NCBI RefSeq assembly: GCF_900116615.1
Contig: NZ_FPBF01000011.1
Coordinates: forward strand, 33,698-97,697
Reading direction: 5' to 3'
From: Algoriphagus locisalis
GTDB lineage: Bacteria; Bacteroidota; Bacteroidia; Cytophagales; Cyclobacteriaceae
Length of the DNA stretch: 64,000 bases
Shown: positions 8,478-17,310 of the stretch, one piece after another
How positions within the stretch are numbered: position 1 is the stretch's first letter
How the letters are laid out: every line of letters begins with the position of its first letter
Made by a program: the position numbers and the translations under genes
Notes under the pieces: generated by a model
Seen by the model: the letters and a program-made list of their open reading frames with translations, nothing else
What the model was told of the DNA's origin: nothing
Database searches by the model: none

Positions 8478-10133
8478 ATGACTTCAATCCTATTTAGAAT
8501 TACCCTCTTCTTTCTGACTTTTTGGGTCGTATCCTTTTCATCCCTTGCCCAAGAAACAACAGTTTTGAAAATTAATGCTGCAGATCAATTTGATGGAGAT
8601 GCTAAAAGGGGTTATGAAAAGCTATTAGGATCGGTAGAGATGGAGCATCAGCAAACCTTGATTTATTGTGATTCTGCGCATTTTTTTAGAGCCGAAAATA
8701 AAGCTCGTCTATTCGGCAATGTGAGAATTGTGGATATGGAAGATCCAGTAAAGACTACGAGTGGCTATGCGGAATACGATGGGAATACGAAGCTAGCCAA
8801 GCTAAGAAATCGTGTAGTTTTTACCAACGAAAAAACCAAACTCACTACAGAATACCTGGATTATGATCGGGAGAGAAACATCGCTTATTATTTCAATGAT
8901 GGGAAAGTAGTAGATTCTGTCAATGTATTGACCAGTGAGCGTGGGACGTATGAAGTGAGTGTTGAGAAAATTACTTTTAAAAACGATGTGGTGCTAGTCA
9001 ATCCGGACTACACCATGAAAACAAATGACCTGATTTACCTGACCATCCCTAAGACGGCAGAGACGAAAGGCCTGACCAATTTGATTTCAAAAGATGGAAA
9101 CACATTGGATGCTCAAAACGGTAGTTTTTATGAAACAGAGGCCAAAAAATTTCGGTTTTTTGACGGGGTTGTAGAGTCAGAGACGAGTAGGATAAAGGCT
9201 AAAGAGTTGTACTACAGTGAGCTGGATGCTTACTATGAAGGAAAGGAAAATGTAAGTGTACTGAATAAGGAGCGGCAAGTAGAAGTGTTTGGAGATGTGG
9301 GAGAGTATTGGGAAGAGCGAAAGTACAGCTTGGTTCACGGGAATGCATTGGTGAGAAGGTATTTCGAAAAAGACACCCTTTACATGGCTTCTGATTCGCT
9401 GATTTCACAGGACGGAGAGGTGGATTCTATGAAATATTTATTGGCTTTCAGGTCAGTAAAACTGGTGAAATCTGATATGTCCGGCGTAGCAGACTCCTTG
9501 GTTTACAATTATGCGGATTCATCAATTCAACTGTTCAAAGAGCCTGTCATGTGGAATCAAAAAAGCCAAATCACTGCGGACAGCATGGTTTTTTACATTG
9601 CGAATGAAGAGCTGGAACGGGTCTTTATGAAGGACAAAGTCTTTGTGATCACTCAGGATACCATCATGAATTTCAACCAGATGAAGGGTAGGACCATGGA
9701 TGGGTATTTTAATGAAGGACAGATGGACAGAATCGACATAGAAGGGAATGGAGAATCACTTTATTTTGCGCTGCAGTCGGATACTATTTCTCAGGGAATC
9801 AATAAAACCTTAAGTGCCAACATCAAACTTCGGTTTAAAGACGGGGCAATTCAGCGGGTTACCTATGGGGTCAAACCAGATGGGAAGTTCACGCCATTTC
9901 AATTGATCACTGAGGAGAACTCAAGATTGGAAGGTTTTAATTGGAGGTATGATGAGAGGCCCACAATTGAGGATATTTTTTTATGGAGAAAGCCAGAAGA
10001 AATTAATCTCGATGCAGAAAATTTGTTCAATGAGCCGAATGTAGAATTGGTTTTGCCTACTGAAGAAGAAATCCTAAAGTCACTGGAAAAACGTGGTTGG
10101 AAACCAGAAAAAAAGATCCCATCACAGATATAG
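8478..10133 (+). CDS. OstA/LptA-like periplasmic protein
   Basis: 551 residues with a signal peptide (residues 1-25, ending SFSSLAQ). Repeated beta-jellyroll strands typical of OstA/LptA-type lipopolysaccharide transport proteins follow, for example IYCDSAHFFRAENKARLFGNVRI and TKLTTEYLDYDRERNIAYYF. The repeat pattern covers at least residues 30-330. Bacteroidota carry such long OstA-like proteins besides the short LptA, and a role in LPS movement across the periplasm is inferred by homology. It has its own promoter-like sequence and a 114-base non-coding stretch downstream. The C-terminal 150 residues have no recognised motif. Confidence 0.8.
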   Translation: MTSILFRITLFFLTFWVVSFSSLAQETTVLKINAADQFDGDAKRGYEKLLGSVEMEHQQTLIYCDSAHFFRAENKARLFGNVRIVDMEDPVKTTSGYAEYDGNTKLAKLRNRVVFTNEKTKLTTEYLDYDRERNIAYYFNDGKVVDSVNVLTSERGTYEVSVEKITFKNDVVLVNPDYTMKTNDLIYLTIPKTAETKGLTNLISKDGNTLDAQNGSFYETEAKKFRFFDGVVESETSRIKAKELYYSELDAYYEGKENVSVLNKERQVEVFGDVGEYWEERKYSLVHGNALVRRYFEKDTLYMASDSLISQDGEVDSMKYLLAFRSVKLVKSDMSGVADSLVYNYADSSIQLFKEPVMWNQKSQITADSMVFYIANEELERVFMKDKVFVITQDTIMNFNQMKGRTMDGYFNEGQMDRIDIEGNGESLYFALQSDTISQGINKTLSANIKLRFKDGAIQRVTYGVKPDGKFTPFQLITEENSRLEGFNWRYDERPTIEDIFLWRKPEEINLDAENLFNEPNVELVLPTEEEILKSLEKRGWKPEKKIPSQI

Positions 10134-10292
10134 TGGGGTTGAGGTGGTGGTTAACGACCCAATAGCGAAAAAATTTCATTAGGGTTAACAGATTTTAACC
10201 GCATTTTTCTCCAATTACATAGCCATTGGTTTAATTTTGTCCGTATATTGAATACAGTTACAACACAGAAGGCGTATCGATTAAAACTCTAC

Positions 10293-11009
10293 ATGAAACG
10301 ATTACTCATATTTTTTACATGGCTTTGGCTGTTGGTTCCCGTATTTTCGGAGGCTCAACAGGTGCGTGTGTTGAGTGATGGAGTTGAATTTCGAGGCGAT
10401 TTGGGTTCTACCCAGCGTAAAACAATCCTCCTAGAAAACGAATCCAAGGAAGTCAAAACGTACTTACTGAAAAGTCTTCGTGGTAATGTAGGCTCCTCCC
10501 AAACAGTTAGAATCTGTATTGGCGAAAATTGCTTTGATCCGAAAAAAGATCTCGCCAAAATAAAATTGGAGCTAGAACCAGGTGAGCTACTCACTGATTT
10601 GTACCTAGTCTTTGATATGGGAATAGTTGAAACGAGAGGTTCTTTTGATTTATCATTTGTAAATGAAAACAATTTAAGAGATCAGTTTGTCGTTGAAGCT
10701 AGATATGAAGTAGAAGATCCATCCAATAAGGTAGATGAATTTGACTATAAAGATATCGTGCTAAGTGATGTCTATCCCAACCCCAGTGTGAGAATTGCTC
10801 AATTTGATTATGCTTTGAAAAATAAGTCTATAAAGGCTAGAATTGCTATAAACAGCTTCATAGGAAACCCAATAGCTAATTATGAGCTTGACCCAGATAG
10901 GAATACGCTTGCAATTAATGTTTCCGATTTCAATCCTGGCGTTTATTTCTACACCCTTTTCTTGGACAATAAAAATATTGTGACCAAGAAGCTCGTTGTC
11001 AAGAAGTAA
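10293..11009 (+). CDS. secreted protein with type IX secretion sorting domain
   Basis: 238 residues. The signal peptide MKRLLIFFTWLWLLVPVFSEAQ is followed by a beta-rich passenger of only about 125 residues (QVRVLSDGVEFRGDLGSTQRKT onward) with two Cys in VRICIGENCFD. The last 85 residues are a type A T9SS C-terminal domain: a YPNPS-type start (DVYPNPSVRIAQF), then NSFIGNPIANYEL, and the end FNPGVYFYTLFLDNKNIVTKKLVVKK-like strand. ATG 10293 is preferred over an in-frame TTG at 10248 because the signal peptide begins there. It is likely exported by the T9SS and surface-anchored or released. The passenger function is unknown. A TAATTTTG sequence at 10232-10239 could be its -7 element, but no -33 partner is visible. 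Confidence 0.8.
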   Translation: MKRLLIFFTWLWLLVPVFSEAQQVRVLSDGVEFRGDLGSTQRKTILLENESKEVKTYLLKSLRGNVGSSQTVRICIGENCFDPKKDLAKIKLELEPGELLTDLYLVFDMGIVETRGSFDLSFVNENNLRDQFVVEARYEVEDPSNKVDEFDYKDIVLSDVYPNPSVRIAQFDYALKNKSIKARIAINSFIGNPIANYELDPDRNTLAINVSDFNPGVYFYTLFLDNKNIVTKKLVVKK

Positions 11010-11034
11010 GACTTGACACTAGAGCAATCATCCA

Positions 11035-11065
11035 TTTGAATCCGAATAATTATCCCGTATATTTG
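11035..11065 (+). promoter_or_regulatory. consensus Bacteroidota promoter of the bamD operon
   Basis: TTTG at 11035-11038 and TATATTTG at 11058-11065 are separated by exactly 19 bases, a perfect match to TTTG-N19-TAnnTTTG. The predicted start of transcription (about 11072) lies only a few bases before the bamD ATG, so the leader would be very short. Confidence 0.75.
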
Positions 11066-11076
11066 CGGTCTTGAAA

Positions 11077-11985
11077 ATGAAAATGCGCGTACAATCCATT
11101 CTATTAGTTCTTATTATACTTGCTGCGAGTTCTTGTGGCCCATTCAACAAGCTTGAGAAAAGCACGAATTGGGAGGAATTGTATGCAGGAGCAAACAAAT
11201 ATTATCAGGAAGGTGAATACAATAAGGCAATTATTCTGTATGATAAGGTTTTGCCGGTAATCAGAGGTAGTGAGAAGGCGGAGTTGGCAGATTACAATTA
11301 TGCCAATTGTCATTTCAAGACTAAAAGATACATTGAAGCGGCTGGATATTTCAGCAATTTCTATAGAACGTACAACAGGAGTCCTTTGGCTGAAGAGGCA
11401 TTATTTATGAATGCCTATGCCCTGTACTTGGATGCTCCAGATGCCAACCTTGACCAGCAGAGTTCACAGGAAGCAGTAGCAGCTATACAGCAATTTGTGA
11501 CCAAATTTCCCGCTTCAGCTAGTTATGAGCGAGCTATGGAAATGTTAGTTGATTTGCAGGGTAGATTTGAGCAGAAAGCATACATGGAGTCGTCTATGTA
11601 TTATCGTTTGAAAGACGGTTTGTATCCTGGAGATTACTATCGCGCCTGCATTATCAATTTTCAGAATTTCATGAAAGATTATCCAGACAGTGAGCACAAC
11701 GAAGAACTGGCATACAAGCTAGTAGAGGTGAGTACTGGATATGCCGAAAATAGTACATTTCTGAAAAAAGAAGATAGGTTAAATGATGCTTTAGGCTTTG
11801 CAAGTTCTTTTTATAGAAGGTATCCAACTAGTGCCTATACTGGAAAGGTGAAGGAAATTGAAGTGAAAGCAAAAGAAGAATTGGCAGATCACTCTATTAA
11901 TCTGAAGAGGTATAATGAACAGTTAGCTGAGCAAAAAGCAAGAGCTTTAGAGAATCAGACGATAGAGAAAGTAGAAATAAAATAG
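11077..11985 (+). CDS. bamD: outer-membrane assembly lipoprotein BamD
   Basis: 302-residue lipoprotein of the beta-barrel assembly machine. The signal sequence ends in the lipobox AASSC with lipidated Cys20. TPR-like helices follow from about residue 30 (NWEELYAGANKYYQEGEYNKAIILYDKVLP; YNYANCHFKTKRYIEAAGYF). The length is slightly above the E. coli protein (245), as is usual in Bacteroidota. A TTG at 11071 is in frame but would lie at or before the transcription start set by the upstream promoter; ATG 11077 or ATG 11083 is the real start. It heads the gene run bamD-rpoZ-coaBC-porD-like-recN, an order I recall as common in Bacteroidota genomes. Confidence 0.9.
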   Translation: MKMRVQSILLVLIILAASSCGPFNKLEKSTNWEELYAGANKYYQEGEYNKAIILYDKVLPVIRGSEKAELADYNYANCHFKTKRYIEAAGYFSNFYRTYNRSPLAEEALFMNAYALYLDAPDANLDQQSSQEAVAAIQQFVTKFPASASYERAMEMLVDLQGRFEQKAYMESSMYYRLKDGLYPGDYYRACIINFQNFMKDYPDSEHNEELAYKLVEVSTGYAENSTFLKKEDRLNDALGFASSFYRRYPTSAYTGKVKEIEVKAKEELADHSINLKRYNEQLAEQKARALENQTIEKVEIK

Positions 11986-12005
11986 AACTATAATTAATAA
12001 AGAAT

Positions 12006-12320
12006 ATGGCAATTAATCCATCCATCATTACAAGAGATCTTGATAAAATCGCTGATAAAACAGAGAATATCTACGAGTCTCTTCATATTGTAGGTCAAAG
12101 AGCAAAGCAAATTTCCAACACCTTAAAAGAGGAGTTGAACATTAAGCTTTCTGAGTTTGCTTCTACTGTAGATAATTTGGAAGAAGTATTTGAGAATAAG
12201 GAGCAAATTGAAATCTCCAAATTCTACGAAAGAATGCCAAAGCCTAGCACCTTAGCTATGGAAGAGTTCATGGAAGGAAAAGTGTATAGCAGATTTCCAG
12301 AAGAACCAACGGCTGAATAA
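12006..12320 (+). CDS. rpoZ: RNA polymerase omega subunit (Bacteroidota type)
   Basis: 104 residues resembling the divergent RpoZ/Rpb6-like protein of Bacteroidota. The N-terminal segment SIITRDLDKIADKTENIYESLHIVGQRAKQIS matches the omega helix that contacts the beta-prime C-terminus (omega normally has a conserved AxxRAxQL-type motif, here VGQRAKQIS). The longer C-terminal tail is acidic. It sits 20 bases after bamD and 4 bases before coaBC, so it is part of the same operon. Identification rests on this motif and on context. Confidence 0.8.
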   Translation: MAINPSIITRDLDKIADKTENIYESLHIVGQRAKQISNTLKEELNIKLSEFASTVDNLEEVFENKEQIEISKFYERMPKPSTLAMEEFMEGKVYSRFPEEPTAE

Positions 12321-12324
12321 TTCT

Positions 12325-13533
12325 ATGGGTCTTGAAGGTAAGAAAATTATCTTAGGAGTGACAGGTAGCATAGCTGCCTACAAGTCCGCTTTTCTTACTC
12401 GATTACTTATCAAAGCAGGAGCAGAAGTGCAAATAATAATGAGCACTTCTGCTTTTGATTTTATTACTCCGCTCACCTTAGCTACACTATCCAAGCGACC
12501 TGTTTTAAGCCAATTTCAAAAGGATGAGACTGGAGTTTGGAATAATCATGTGGAGCTAGGACTATGGGCGGATTTATTTTTAGTAGCACCGCTTAGTGCT
12601 AATACCCTTGCAAAATTTGCCAACGGCAGTTGTGATAATCTCCTATCGGCTAGCTACCTATCCGCGAGATGCCCTGTGATGATAGCTCCAGCGATGGATC
12701 TGGACATGTATCAGCATCCATCCGTCCAATCAAACCTTCAGAAATTAGAGTCATTTGGGAACATCATTCTTGATGCTGAATCGGGGGAGTTAGCTAGTGG
12801 ACTTTCAGGTCAAGGAAGGATGATGGAGCCGGAAAATATTCTTTCTGAAGTTGAAAAGTTCTTTACTGTTCAGACTGATTTCAAAGGGAAGAAGGTCATG
12901 ATCACTATGGGGCCTACACAAGAGGCGCTAGACCCAGTCCGGTATATCAGCAATCATTCCAGCGGGAAAATGGGACTTGCCTTAGCTAATGCATTTCGAT
13001 CTAGGGGTGCGGAAGTTTTTGTGGTTTCTGGTCCTATTTCTTTAAATGTCAATAAAAGTGATTTTCATTGGCAGGATGTGAAATCAGCTCAGGATATGTA
13101 TGAGGCAGCTTCGAAAATCCATAGTCAAATGGATATCTGTATTTTTGCTGCTGCAGTTGCAGACTATGGGCCAGCTGAAATATCCCCTGAGAAGATTAAA
13201 AAAAGTGATTCCACGCTTTCCATTTCTTTAGTTAAGAATGTTGATATAGCAGCCAAACTAGGTTCAAGCAAAAAGCGGAACCAAGTACACATTGGCTTTG
13301 CTTTGGAGACCGAAAACGAAGCTAAAAATGCGCAATCAAAGTTGAAGAAAAAGAATTTTGATATGATTGTTCTCAATTCTATGAAAGAAGCAGGAGCTGG
13401 ATTTCAGGTTAGTACTAATAAAGTACATGTTTTTCATGCATCTGGATTAACAGCACAATCGGACGTCGCTCCAAAAGATCAAATTGCAAATCTGATTCTT
13501 GATCAAATCAAAAATATCCCAGTTTGGGTGTGA
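12325..13533 (+). CDS. coaBC: bifunctional phosphopantothenoylcysteine decarboxylase / phosphopantothenate-cysteine ligase
   Basis: Two consecutive coenzyme A biosynthesis steps in one 402-residue protein. The N-terminal flavin-dependent CoaC domain spans about residues 5-180, with GVTGSIAAYKS, NHVELGLWADLFLVAPLSANTLAK and PVMIAPAMDLDMY. The C-terminal CoaB ligase domain spans about 190-400, with ITMGPTQEALDPVRYISNHSSGKMG (dimer and substrate loop) and AAAVADYGP. It follows rpoZ by 4 bases. Length and motif order are normal. Confidence 0.96.
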   Translation: MGLEGKKIILGVTGSIAAYKSAFLTRLLIKAGAEVQIIMSTSAFDFITPLTLATLSKRPVLSQFQKDETGVWNNHVELGLWADLFLVAPLSANTLAKFANGSCDNLLSASYLSARCPVMIAPAMDLDMYQHPSVQSNLQKLESFGNIILDAESGELASGLSGQGRMMEPENILSEVEKFFTVQTDFKGKKVMITMGPTQEALDPVRYISNHSSGKMGLALANAFRSRGAEVFVVSGPISLNVNKSDFHWQDVKSAQDMYEAASKIHSQMDICIFAAAVADYGPAEISPEKIKKSDSTLSISLVKNVDIAAKLGSSKKRNQVHIGFALETENEAKNAQSKLKKKNFDMIVLNSMKEAGAGFQVSTNKVHVFHASGLTAQSDVAPKDQIANLILDQIKNIPVWV

Positions 13534-13560
13534 TCCTTTATATTTCCTTATTTTAGATTC

Positions 13561-13683
13561 ATGAAATCGAGCATGACTCAAGAGTCACACATTGGGATGA
13601 TTATCTCCCATGCGAGATTCCATCCCGTACCCTTTGTCACGGGACAGGTTATGGCCTTTGAAAGACAAATTATAATCATATGA
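13561..13683 (+). CDS. possible 40-residue ORF overlapping the next start codon (ATGA)
   Basis: Between coaBC and the PorD-like gene a 40-codon frame runs from ATG 13561 to TGA 13681-13683. It overlaps the following ATG (13680) by four bases in the classical ATGA coupling arrangement. The peptide starts MKSSMTQESH and ends ERQIIII; no domain is recognised. The same stretch contains small inverted repeats (CCCGT at 13624-13628 with ACGGG at 13639-13643, and GACTC/GAGTC). It may be a coupled leader peptide, an mRNA structure, or chance. Confidence 0.2.
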   Translation: MKSSMTQESHIGMIISHARFHPVPFVTGQVMAFERQIIII

Positions 13684-14582
13684 AAATAGGAATTGTCCTT
13701 CTACTCTTTTTTTGTCAATCACTCATTGGGTTTTCCCAAGAGTTGGATTTTACTGTGATCATTAACAGTGATCGAGCCAGAATTCAGAACACCGACATTT
13801 TTGCTCAGATGAAAACCAGCTTTGAGCAATTTCTCAATGGAAGGTCCTGGACTACTGATGAATTTCGTCCTGAGGAACTTATTAAAGGAAACTTACTTAT
13901 CACAATTAATGATGTGCCGCAGGTGGGTACTTATAATGCAACCGTACAGATTCAAACAGTAAGGCCAGTTTATGGGACTAATTACGAGAGCTTGGTTTTT
14001 AATTTTGCGGATAGAAATTGGAGTTTCGACTACATAGAATCTCAGCCGCTGGAGTTTAATAGATTTACTTTTTTGAACAATATCAGCTCATTGCTAGCAT
14101 TTTATGCGCAGATCGCCTTGGGTTTGGATTACGATACTTTTGAGAGTCGTGGAGGCAGTGATTTCTTTGCAGCGGCCAATGACATCGTAAATAACGCCCA
14201 GCAATCTGGGCGGCCTGGCTGGACGCAGAGTACTTCCGATCGCAGAAATCGTTACGCTTTAAATAATGATATTTATACTTCTTCGGTTTTTTCTGTAATT
14301 CGGGACGCTTATTACTTATATCATCGTCAGGGGCTGGATATTCTGCAGATTAAGCCAGAGGAGGCTCATGAGAATATGCTGGAAGCAGTAAGGATTGTGG
14401 CAAATGCCAATAAAACGCAGCCTAATGGAATATTTACGATTTCATTTATGGATGCTAAAAGTGACGAGATAACCGCTATTATGAAAAATGCTTCTTTGGA
14501 AATCAGGACAGAACTTGTCGAACTATTACTGGAAGTTGATCCGAATAATGCGAGAAAGTATAACGAGCTGCTGAAAAGCTAA
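13680..14582 (+). CDS. DUF4835 family protein (PorD-like, type IX secretion associated)
   Basis: 300 residues with a signal peptide (MKIGIVLLLFFCQSLIGFSQ). A conserved DUF4835 body follows, with LDFTVIINSDRARIQNTDIFAQMKTSFEQFLN at the start and FISFLNNISSLLAFYA-like and YDTFESRGGSDFFAAANDIV segments in the middle. As I recall, this family is labelled PorD in several annotations because of its link to the type IX secretion system; I treat that label as probable, not proven. Location between coaBC and recN is typical. The presence of a T9SS cargo (10293-11009) in the window fits. Confidence 0.8.
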   Translation: MKIGIVLLLFFCQSLIGFSQELDFTVIINSDRARIQNTDIFAQMKTSFEQFLNGRSWTTDEFRPEELIKGNLLITINDVPQVGTYNATVQIQTVRPVYGTNYESLVFNFADRNWSFDYIESQPLEFNRFTFLNNISSLLAFYAQIALGLDYDTFESRGGSDFFAAANDIVNNAQQSGRPGWTQSTSDRRNRYALNNDIYTSSVFSVIRDAYYLYHRQGLDILQIKPEEAHENMLEAVRIVANANKTQPNGIFTISFMDAKSDEITAIMKNASLEIRTELVELLLEVDPNNARKYNELLKS

Positions 14583-14621
14583 GCTCGATTTTTTAGTTTT
14601 GCCCAAACGATCTCATTATCT

Positions 14622-16274
14622 ATGCTCAAATCTCTTAGCATTTCTAATTATGCTCTGATAGACCAGCTGCACATGCAGCCTAGCTCAGGACTAAGTATGA
14701 TTACCGGCGAAACTGGCGCTGGGAAATCCATCATGCTTGGCGCTGTCGGCTTGCTCCTAGGAAACAGGTCTGACACAAAGGTTTTACTCCATGAGGACAA
14801 AAAGTGTGTTATTGAGGGAGTGTTTGACGTGGCTAATTACGGGTTAAAGGAATTTTTTGATCAGGCTGAGTTAGATTATGACCCCACCTGTATCATTCGC
14901 AGAGAAATAAGTCCTGCGGGGAAATCCCGTTCATTTGTCAATGATACACCAGTGCTTTTGGATGTATTGAAAACACTGGGAAGCTACTTGATGGACGTGC
15001 ATTCTCAGCATGATACGCTTCAGTTAGGCGAGGGTAGTTATCAGCTGAGCTTAATAGATGCTTTTGCGCAGACACAGGAAGAACTCAAAAAATACAAAGC
15101 GGATTTTAAAGCTTTTCAAAAAGCTCAAAAGTCATTCAATGAGTTGAGTAAAAAAGCCGTAGAGCTTCAAAAAGAAGCTGATTTCAACCAATTCCAACTG
15201 GAAGAATTGAGTGTGTTAGGGTTGAAGGAAGGTGAACAGGAGCAGTTGGAGTCTAGTCAGGAAATCCTTGAAAATGCAGAAGAGATCAAGCTAAAAATCA
15301 ATGAAATGCTTAACCTGTTTCAGGATGAGCAATTCGGGATTAGCCAGGGAATGTCTCAGATTCAACATGGAATGCAATCATTGGAAAGGTTAGCGCATGT
15401 TTTTGCTTCGCTAAAGGAGCGTTTTCAGGCAGTAAACATTGAATTGAAGGATATCGAAGAGACGCTCGGTGATGAAGAGAGTAAAGTTGAAGTTGATTTC
15501 GAAAAGCTTGATGAGACCCGTGATAGGCTGAGTAAGATCTATCAACTTCAGAAAAAGCATGGAGTTGCTACCGTTGAAGAATTAATGGAGCTCGAAAAAG
15601 AGCTGGCAGAAAAGGTGTTTCAGGTTCAAAATCTAGACGAGACGTTAGCCGATGCGAAAGAAGAACTAGAGGCAAGCAAAGTGAAAGTTTCAGATTCGGG
15701 CAAAACACTTCGTAAGAAAAGGATAAGTAGCTTTGCTGATTTTCAGAAATCTCTAGAGAGCTTACTGGCGGGTTTAGGAATGGAGAATTCCAAAGTGGTC
15801 ATGGAGCATAAAGCTGTTGAACCTACTACGAATGGGTTGGATGAGATAGAATTGCTCTTTTCAGCGAATAAAGGCTCTTCTCCACAGCCACTGAAAAAAG
15901 TGGCGTCTGGAGGTGAATTTTCCAGATTGCTTTTTGCTATCAAATATTTGATGGCTGATAAAATGGCTATGCCAACACTTATTTTTGATGAAATCGATAC
16001 AGGGATTTCCGGTGAAGTGGCGCTGAAGATGGTTGGGATGATGCAGGATATTGCCAAAAAGCATCAGGTGATTTGCATTACGCATCTACCGCAAGTAGCG
16101 GGGCAGGGTGATCTGCATTATTTTGTTTTTAAAGACAACTCATCGGAGAAAACCGTGAGTAAAATTAAGTTGCTTGATCAGGAAGAGCGTGTGTTGGAAC
16201 TTGCCAAAATGATTGCAGGAGCCTCACCTTCTGCCTCGGCAATAGAAAGTGCAAAGGAGTTACTTCGACGCTAA
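14622..16274 (+). CDS. recN: DNA repair ATPase RecN
   Basis: SMC-like ATPase acting early in double-strand-break repair. The 550-residue length is typical. Walker A GETGAGKS is at residues 29-36. A long coiled coil covers about residues 150-370. The ABC signature ASGGEFSRL and Walker B LIFDEIDTGISGEVA precede the D-loop/H-loop region CITHLPQVAG. A TAGTTTTG at 14594-14601 may be a -7 element, but no -33 partner is seen, so read-through from the bamD operon is equally likely. Confidence 0.96.
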   Translation: MLKSLSISNYALIDQLHMQPSSGLSMITGETGAGKSIMLGAVGLLLGNRSDTKVLLHEDKKCVIEGVFDVANYGLKEFFDQAELDYDPTCIIRREISPAGKSRSFVNDTPVLLDVLKTLGSYLMDVHSQHDTLQLGEGSYQLSLIDAFAQTQEELKKYKADFKAFQKAQKSFNELSKKAVELQKEADFNQFQLEELSVLGLKEGEQEQLESSQEILENAEEIKLKINEMLNLFQDEQFGISQGMSQIQHGMQSLERLAHVFASLKERFQAVNIELKDIEETLGDEESKVEVDFEKLDETRDRLSKIYQLQKKHGVATVEELMELEKELAEKVFQVQNLDETLADAKEELEASKVKVSDSGKTLRKKRISSFADFQKSLESLLAGLGMENSKVVMEHKAVEPTTNGLDEIELLFSANKGSSPQPLKKVASGGEFSRLLFAIKYLMADKMAMPTLIFDEIDTGISGEVALKMVGMMQDIAKKHQVICITHLPQVAGQGDLHYFVFKDNSSEKTVSKIKLLDQEERVLELAKMIAGASPSASAIESAKELLRR

Positions 16275-16360
16275 TTCCCTCAGTGCTTCAATTACGAGGC
16301 GTGAATGATTATTTTTTCCTATTTTTGGGCATTAATTTTTGAAAATAACCCCCTAGCTAT

Positions 16361-17176
16361 ATGCCAGATAATTTGCTAAAAGGAAAACTTGGAATCATCA
16401 CCGGTGCACTTGATGAGAACTCAATTGCGTGGAAAACAGCGCTTAAAGCGAAAGAGCAAGGAGCAAGATTTGTATTGACCAATGCACCAATCGCTATGAG
16501 AATGGGTGCTATCAACGACCTTGCAAAGGAATGTGATACCATTGTGATTCCTGCGGATGCTACAAGCACAGAAGATATCGAGAAACTTTACGCTGAAGCT
16601 AAAGAGTATCTTGGTGGTAACTTTGATTTTCTATTGCATTCAATAGGTATGTCCCCAAACATCAGAAAAGGAAGATCTTATGGTGACCTTAACTATGATT
16701 GGGCAATGAAATCTTACGATGTGTCTGCTATCTCTTTTCACAAAATGATGCAGGTAGCTGAGAAGCAAGATGTGATGAATGAGTGGGGATCGATCGTCGG
16801 TCTTTCTTATATCGCAGCACAAAAAGTTTTCCCTTTCTATACAGATATGGCTGATGCCAAAGCTTTGCTGGAAAGCATTGCGCGTGGGTATGGCTACAGA
16901 TTCGGTAAATTGAAGAAAGTAAGAGTAAATACCATCTCTCAGTCTCCAACAAAAACTACTGCTGGAACAGGTATCGGCGGATTTGATTCTTTCTACAATT
17001 TCGCTGAGGCTCTTTCTCCATTGGGCAATGCATCTGCAGAAGCCTGTGCTGAATACATCGTGACTATGTTCTCTGATTACACTAGATTAGTGACTATGCA
17101 AAACCTCTTTCATGATGGCGGATATTCCTTTACAGGAATTTCTGAAGATATCATGGAGAAGTTTAAGGATTTATAA
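16361..17176 (+). CDS. fabI: enoyl-[acyl-carrier-protein] reductase (NADH)
   Basis: Last reductive step of the type II fatty acid elongation cycle. 271 residues of the short-chain dehydrogenase fold. The FabI nucleotide loop is at the N-terminus (GIITGALDENSIAWKTALKAKEQG). The catalytic Tyr-x6-Lys is in FYTDMADAK, with the upstream catalytic Tyr in GLSYIAAQKVFP. The C-terminal ALSPLGNASAEACAEYIVTMFSDYTRLVTMQNLFHDGG is family-typical. A TATTTTTG at 16320-16327 could be its -7 promoter element. A strong terminator follows 18 bases after the stop. Confidence 0.95.
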   Translation: MPDNLLKGKLGIITGALDENSIAWKTALKAKEQGARFVLTNAPIAMRMGAINDLAKECDTIVIPADATSTEDIEKLYAEAKEYLGGNFDFLLHSIGMSPNIRKGRSYGDLNYDWAMKSYDVSAISFHKMMQVAEKQDVMNEWGSIVGLSYIAAQKVFPFYTDMADAKALLESIARGYGYRFGKLKKVRVNTISQSPTKTTAGTGIGGFDSFYNFAEALSPLGNASAEACAEYIVTMFSDYTRLVTMQNLFHDGGYSFTGISEDIMEKFKDL

Positions 17177-17194
17177 TTTCCACCACCAATCCTC

Positions 17195-17231
17195 AAAAAA
17201 GCCCTTTGAATTTATTCTTAGGGCTTTTTTG
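17195..17231 (+). terminator. intrinsic terminator after fabI
   Basis: Perfect 11-bp inverted repeat AAAAAAGCCCT (17195-17205) / AGGGCTTTTTT (17220-17230) with a 14-base loop, ending in a T run. It is also A-rich on the 5' side, so it could work in both directions. Confidence 0.9.
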
Positions 17232-17310
17232 TGTTTGGGATTTGTTCGTTTTTTAAATGAAATCTTACTCTTTTTCACTTAACTTAATGAATTGAATTTG
17301 ACCCTCCGTT

